NCBI GenBank assembly: GCA_013138855.1 | Contig: WTBX01000265.1 | Span: forward strand, 1-8,956 | Reading direction: 5' to 3' | Source of the DNA: Methylococcaceae bacterium | GTDB taxonomy: Bacteria > Pseudomonadota > Gammaproteobacteria > Methylococcales > Methylomonadaceae | Length of the DNA stretch: 8,956 bases | In this document: in pieces, positions 6,369 through 8,956 of the stretch | Layout: the number at the start of each line of letters is the position of its first letter | Position numbering within the stretch: position 1 is the first letter of the stretch | Notes under the pieces: model-generated | What the model was told of the DNA's origin: nothing | Seen by the model: the letters and a program-made list of their open reading frames with translations, nothing else | Databases searched by the model: none | Translations under genes and position numbers: made by a program

Positions 6369-6493
6369 CAAAGGGGTCAGAGTAACTTGATTTTCGAATT
6401 GCATAGTTCCCTCAATCAAATACCAAACTGATAAAGACCTTTTCTCGTTCTAAAACTCTAGCTTAAGAATATCTATCGTTTGCTCGTTTCCAA
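6369..6493 (+). repeat. 125-bp GGGGTCAGAG module, copy a (3' truncated)
   Basis: This stretch matches 8693-8817 with no indels and about 4 differences over 125 bp. It begins CAAAGGGGTCAGAGTAAC and ends CTCGTTTCCAA. In the other copy a full palindromic element continues beyond this point, whereas here the match stops one base before the stop codon of the SagB-like gene. The 3' third (from 6444) is a degenerate version of the palindromic arm (CTCGTTCTAAAACTCTAG), which ties the module to the same repeat family. Two AATCAAAG units precede the module at 6358-6373. Confidence 0.85.
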
Positions 6494-6494
6494 G

Positions 6495-8153
6495 TCAGAC
6501 TCTTTTACGCTCTTGTGAGTGAATATTATAAGCGGGCTGTGTCAAAATTCTATCATCATGAACGGCACCACCGACGGTAAAATGATAGAGGGATTGAAAA
6601 TTCATCTCTTGCAGACCAAGAAATTCATGGACAGGATCATCAAAAAAACACCCTATTCCCGTCCCTTGAATCGCCATGGCCTCTGCTTCTAAGTAAAGCA
6701 CCTGCCCAATCATGCCACATTCCCAATAAAGTTGCGGATATAAGCAAGCTCCTGTTTTTTCTAGCACGTTTTTAAATTGGGACAACATTGCCAGAGAAAA
6801 ACAACCCTCAGCGGCAATTTCTTGCTGACAAGATAACTGTCGTGAAAGTAACTGTGCATCCCCTTCCACTAAGCAGAATAACGGTAGATTTTCGGGACAG
6901 TTTTTTACTTTTTCCCAAATAAACTCTGGATTCATTTGTTGCTTTAATTCGTTTAAAACCTCTGGGTTACGAGTCAGACAATAAACCCCCGCTTTAAGTC
7001 CTTCTATCCGATGCACAAAAAATATCAATTGAACTCTGGCAGACGAAATAAATACATTAAAAGGCGTTTCAACGTCTTCTGGCATTAACCTTGAGAGTAG
7101 CTGAAAAAACTGTTCTGCCTGAATAGTCGTCTGCTTGTCCATCGCCACCGCACTGCGACGTTGCTGTATTATAGGCTGCGCTTTAAGGTCTGAATAATTA
7201 TGCTGTGTCGTTTTTTTTGTTACCGCAACTTCATTTAACGCTATCATCTCAGTCGTAGGTTTTTCACAAGCAACAGCAACGGCATTTATGGCATCCCAAG
7301 AAACCGAGCTATGACTTAAAATATTTGCTTCACCTTGCCAATCACATAAAGCAATTTTTTGAATGGCTTGCTCAGGTAGAGATAAAACGGGATTTTGATT
7401 TTTTGTTTGAGTGATAGCAATCAGACAATCGGGTTGTTCGGTTTCATTGTTATGATTATCTGGCAAGCCTAAAAGTATTCTTTGTTGATGAGCTGACATG
7501 TTTTCCAATAGCTGACAATGCCAACCTAATGATGCCGCTGAGAGAGTGATGGCAGCAATCGCATGTCCAATATCAAGATGACAATATCTATAAGCCCTTG
7601 AGCCATATTTCCAAGATTCTCGCCAATAAAGACTACTCAAACCGATAAAAAAGACAGGTTGGTTAAAGTCTTTGCTCAATAATTTCCACAGAGACTCTGG
7701 CAACAGACAACGCTGTTCTAAACCATGCTCTTTAGGTGCATAATGAGTAATCATTGGCGTTGATGATAAGTTCTCAATTACTGGAGTTAATAAATACGCT
7801 TCCGTTGGATGAAGGTTTCCACTAGAAGGATTGATACGCAATGCCCAACGAGATTCTCCTGCCTGTTTCCAAGCCGATAAAGCCATGCTGTTCCGCAATA
7901 AACAGGAGATAGATTCTAAATTAAATGTTTGGGTTACATTACTGTCAGGATAATAAAGCGCGTCATAAAGCGATGATTCAATAGCTGTTTCCAAGGGTAA
8001 TGAAATTACAGACGAACCATGATAACGGCGAAAAGGGTCGGGTTGATTTTTCCAGTCCAGATGATTGGGACTATCCGCAGAACGATGAAAGCTGTGTTTA
8101 GTTTGCTGGTGATAGGAAAAAACTTTTTTTAATTTTTCATTTTCAGTTTTCAT
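6495..8153 (-). CDS. SagB/ThcOx-type tandem nitroreductase-fold dehydrogenase
   Basis: The 552-residue product has two nitroreductase-like halves, as in the SagB/ThcOx family of FMN oxidoreductases. The N-terminal leader reads YHQQTKHSFHRSA...LDWKNQPDPFRRY (14-44). Domain 1 (about 85-250) carries LRINPSSGNLHPTEAY (105-120), the family's FMN-binding signature, and WKYGSRAYRYCHLDIGHA (181-198). Domain 2 (about 328-540) starts with QRRSAVAMD (331-339) and ends with GTGIGCFFDD (497-506) and LYHFTVGGAVHDDRI (522-536). No signal peptide is seen, so it should be cytosolic. Family members in RiPP clusters oxidise azolines to azoles, but no YcaO, E1-like or precursor gene is visible here, so the substrate is unknown. 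The ribosome binding site is weak. The start lies 58 bp from divergent hspQ, and a repeat abuts the stop codon. Confidence 0.88.
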   Translation of the reverse strand: MKTENEKLKKVFSYHQQTKHSFHRSADSPNHLDWKNQPDPFRRYHGSSVISLPLETAIESSLYDALYYPDSNVTQTFNLESISCLLRNSMALSAWKQAGESRWALRINPSSGNLHPTEAYLLTPVIENLSSTPMITHYAPKEHGLEQRCLLPESLWKLLSKDFNQPVFFIGLSSLYWRESWKYGSRAYRYCHLDIGHAIAAITLSAASLGWHCQLLENMSAHQQRILLGLPDNHNNETEQPDCLIAITQTKNQNPVLSLPEQAIQKIALCDWQGEANILSHSSVSWDAINAVAVACEKPTTEMIALNEVAVTKKTTQHNYSDLKAQPIIQQRRSAVAMDKQTTIQAEQFFQLLSRLMPEDVETPFNVFISSARVQLIFFVHRIEGLKAGVYCLTRNPEVLNELKQQMNPEFIWEKVKNCPENLPLFCLVEGDAQLLSRQLSCQQEIAAEGCFSLAMLSQFKNVLEKTGACLYPQLYWECGMIGQVLYLEAEAMAIQGTGIGCFFDDPVHEFLGLQEMNFQSLYHFTVGGAVHDDRILTQPAYNIHSQERKRV

Positions 8154-8164
8154 GGGTTTATAAT
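8136..8164 (+). promoter_or_regulatory. possible hspQ promoter
   Basis: A consensus TATAAT at 8159-8164 lies 47 bp upstream of the hspQ ATG. A weak TTCATT at 8136-8141 is 17 bp further upstream, inside the 5' end of the divergent SagB-like gene. No clear sigma32 (CTTGAA / CCCCAT) pattern is seen, although hspQ is a heat-shock gene in E. coli. Confidence 0.35.
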
Positions 8165-8211
8165 TGAATTTAACTTATTTCTAAATACAACATTAATAGC
8201 AGGATTTCCCT

Positions 8212-8523
8212 ATGACTACCGCTAAATTTTATGTTGGACAAATAATCGACCATAGTCGTTTTGGCTATCGTGGGGTAATCTTTGGTGTGGATGCAGAGTT
8301 TAGCGGTAGCGATGAATGGTATCAAACGGTCGCCTTGTCCAAACCGCCTAAAAATAAACCTTGGTACCATGTGCTGGTTGATAATGCATCGCATACAACC
8401 TATGTGGCTGAACGCAATCTTGAACCAAGTAAAAATACCCAGCAAATTGCCCATCCTTTTTTGGGTCAATTTTTTGGACGTTATGATAACCAAAGATATT
8501 TCAGTAAAGCAAAACTCAATTAA
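8212..8523 (+). CDS. hspQ: HspQ-like heat shock / hemimethylated-DNA-binding (YccV) family protein
   Basis: The small product (103 residues; E. coli HspQ 105) has the YccV-like beta-barrel pattern. KFYVGQIIDHSRFGYRGVIFGVD (5-27) is followed by WYHVLVD (51-57), TYVAERNLEP (63-72) and a charged tail. In E. coli HspQ is a heat-induced protein that binds hemimethylated oriC DNA and stimulates Lon protease; whether this one does both is inferred from family only. The ATG at 8212 follows AGGA at 8201-8204. It diverges from the SagB-like gene and converges on the sufS remnant. The overlapping frame from 8282 to 8755 is not credible, because its 3' end is repeat DNA. Confidence 0.88.
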   Translation: MTTAKFYVGQIIDHSRFGYRGVIFGVDAEFSGSDEWYQTVALSKPPKNKPWYHVLVDNASHTTYVAERNLEPSKNTQQIAHPFLGQFFGRYDNQRYFSKAKLN

Positions 8524-8550
8524 AACAACGTCCCTAATTTTCTCTGCAAA

Positions 8551-8640
8551 TTATCCAAATATATTAATCAATTCAGTAATCGCTTCCATTAATACATCAA
8601 TTTCTTCTTTAGTATTATACATAGCAAACGAAGCGCGAAA
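8551..8640 (-). pseudogene. sufS: 3'-terminal remnant of a SufS-type cysteine desulfurase gene
   Basis: On the minus strand the last 29 codons read RASFAMYNTKEEIDVL...INIFG followed by TAA at 8551-8553. This matches the C-terminus of E. coli SufS (RASLAMYNTHEEVDRL...LLG) and its relatives closely and ends at the same place. Upstream of the conserved Arg (8635-8637) the homology stops, and the sequence becomes the ACCAAAG-type repeat. That frame reaches a TGA at 8701-8703, so no intact desulfurase can be read in the window. SufS is a PLP enzyme that mobilises sulfur from cysteine for Fe-S cluster assembly. The remaining ~375 codons are absent; they may lie beyond the window past an insertion, or be lost. 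Confidence 0.85.
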
Positions 8641-8700
8641 ACCAAAGAAACCAAAGGGGTCAAGAAACCAAAGGAAGAACCAAAGGAAGAACCAAAGGGG
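8641..8700 (+). repeat. short tandem array of ACCAAAG-type units
   Basis: Two exact 12-bp units AACCAAAGGAAG (8666-8677, 8678-8689) are followed by a partial third leading into GGGG. Upstream, related ACCAAAGAA and CCAAAGGGGTCA stretches are present, so CCAAAGGGGTCA occurs twice (8651-8662 and 8692-8703). The array begins exactly at the sufS break and runs into the 125-bp module, suggesting slippage expansion at the module's edge. Confidence 0.75.
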
Positions 8701-8817
8701 TCAGAGTAACTTGATTTTCGAATTGCATAGTTCCCTCAATCAAATACCAAACTGATAAAGACCTTTTCTCGTTCTAAAACTCTAGTTTGAGAATATCTAT
8801 CCTTGGCTCGTTTCCAA
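8693..8817 (+). repeat. 125-bp GGGGTCAGAG module, copy b
   Basis: Near-identical to 6369-6493 with no indels. Here the module runs straight into a full palindromic element, overlapping its left arm (8805-8817). This suggests the complete composite repeat is about 248 bp (8693-8940) and that copy a is a 5' fragment of it. Confidence 0.85.
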
Positions 8818-8940
8818 ATTCTGTTTGGGAACGCATACCGACAAGCTCCGCTTGGCGTTTTTAAATATCGACTAATGCTTTCCATTCATCAAGCGGAGCT
8901 TGATTAATAGGCATTCCCAAACAGAGTTTAGGAACGAGCC
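8805..8940 (-). repeat. nested-palindrome element, copy 3 (inverted)
   Basis: The arms 8805-8834 and 8911-8940 pair over 30 bp with 4 mismatches, all transitions. The sequence matches copies 1 and 2 when read on the minus strand: GCATACCGACAAGCTC follows the left arm here, which is the reverse complement of the inner right side of copy 2. The interior is more diverged, but the small hairpins are kept (for example TCAAGC-GGA-GCTTGA at 8889-8903). The window ends 16 bp later, so the outer boundary is not certain. Confidence 0.8.
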
Positions 8941-8956
8941 GAATGTTTCTCCCTAT

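Noticed and set aside
8170..8493. 107-residue minus-strand frame over hspQ
   Set aside because: It is antisense to hspQ, whose protein pattern and ribosome binding site are convincing.
8282..8755. 157-residue forward frame overlapping hspQ
   Set aside because: It starts inside hspQ in another frame and its 3' end is tandem repeat and module sequence (KKPKKPKGSRNQRKN), so it is a chance frame.

Overview
The window looks like a piece of an AT-rich gammaproteobacterial chromosome with a Gram-negative outer membrane. It carries two LPS inner-core genes, a periplasmic murein endopeptidase, an MqsRA pair very close to the Escherichia coli one, an HspQ-like protein and the end of a SufS-type cysteine desulfurase. 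The gene mix (stand-alone SagB/ThcOx-type dehydrogenase, HspQ-like protein, many palindromic repeats) would fit a methanotroph or sulfur-oxidiser-like lineage, but that is an impression and not a demonstrated placement.

Left part (1-3734): a tight forward gene run rplI - hldD - waaA, with gaps of 4 and 7 bp, joins ribosomal protein bL9 to heptose epimerisation and Kdo transfer for LPS. The opposing gene mepA follows, separated by about 165 bp that hold a branched inverted-repeat structure. Middle part (3794-5373): an intact 126-residue protein I do not recognise, then a zone of decay. There a HAD-type phosphatase gene (frameshifted and cut off) and a DUF1287 gene (missing its N-terminus, with a stop at an expected Trp) meet at a 145-bp element with perfect 32-bp terminal inverted repeats.

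Right part (5374-8956): a complete mqsRA toxin-antitoxin operon on the minus strand, with a readable promoter and operator; then repeats; then a 552-residue tandem nitroreductase-fold (SagB/ThcOx) protein on the minus strand; and hspQ diverging from it. Beyond hspQ lie only the last ~30 codons of a sufS-like gene, cut exactly where another composite repeat begins.

The most notable theme is one palindromic repeat family. It has three copies of a nested-palindrome element (4488-4662, 6181-6349, 8805-8940) and two copies of an associated 125-bp GGGGTCAGAG module (6369-6493, 8693-8817). These copies sit at the break points of three degraded genes and directly against the stop codon of a fourth. 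I found no transposase, CRISPR array, rRNA or tRNA.
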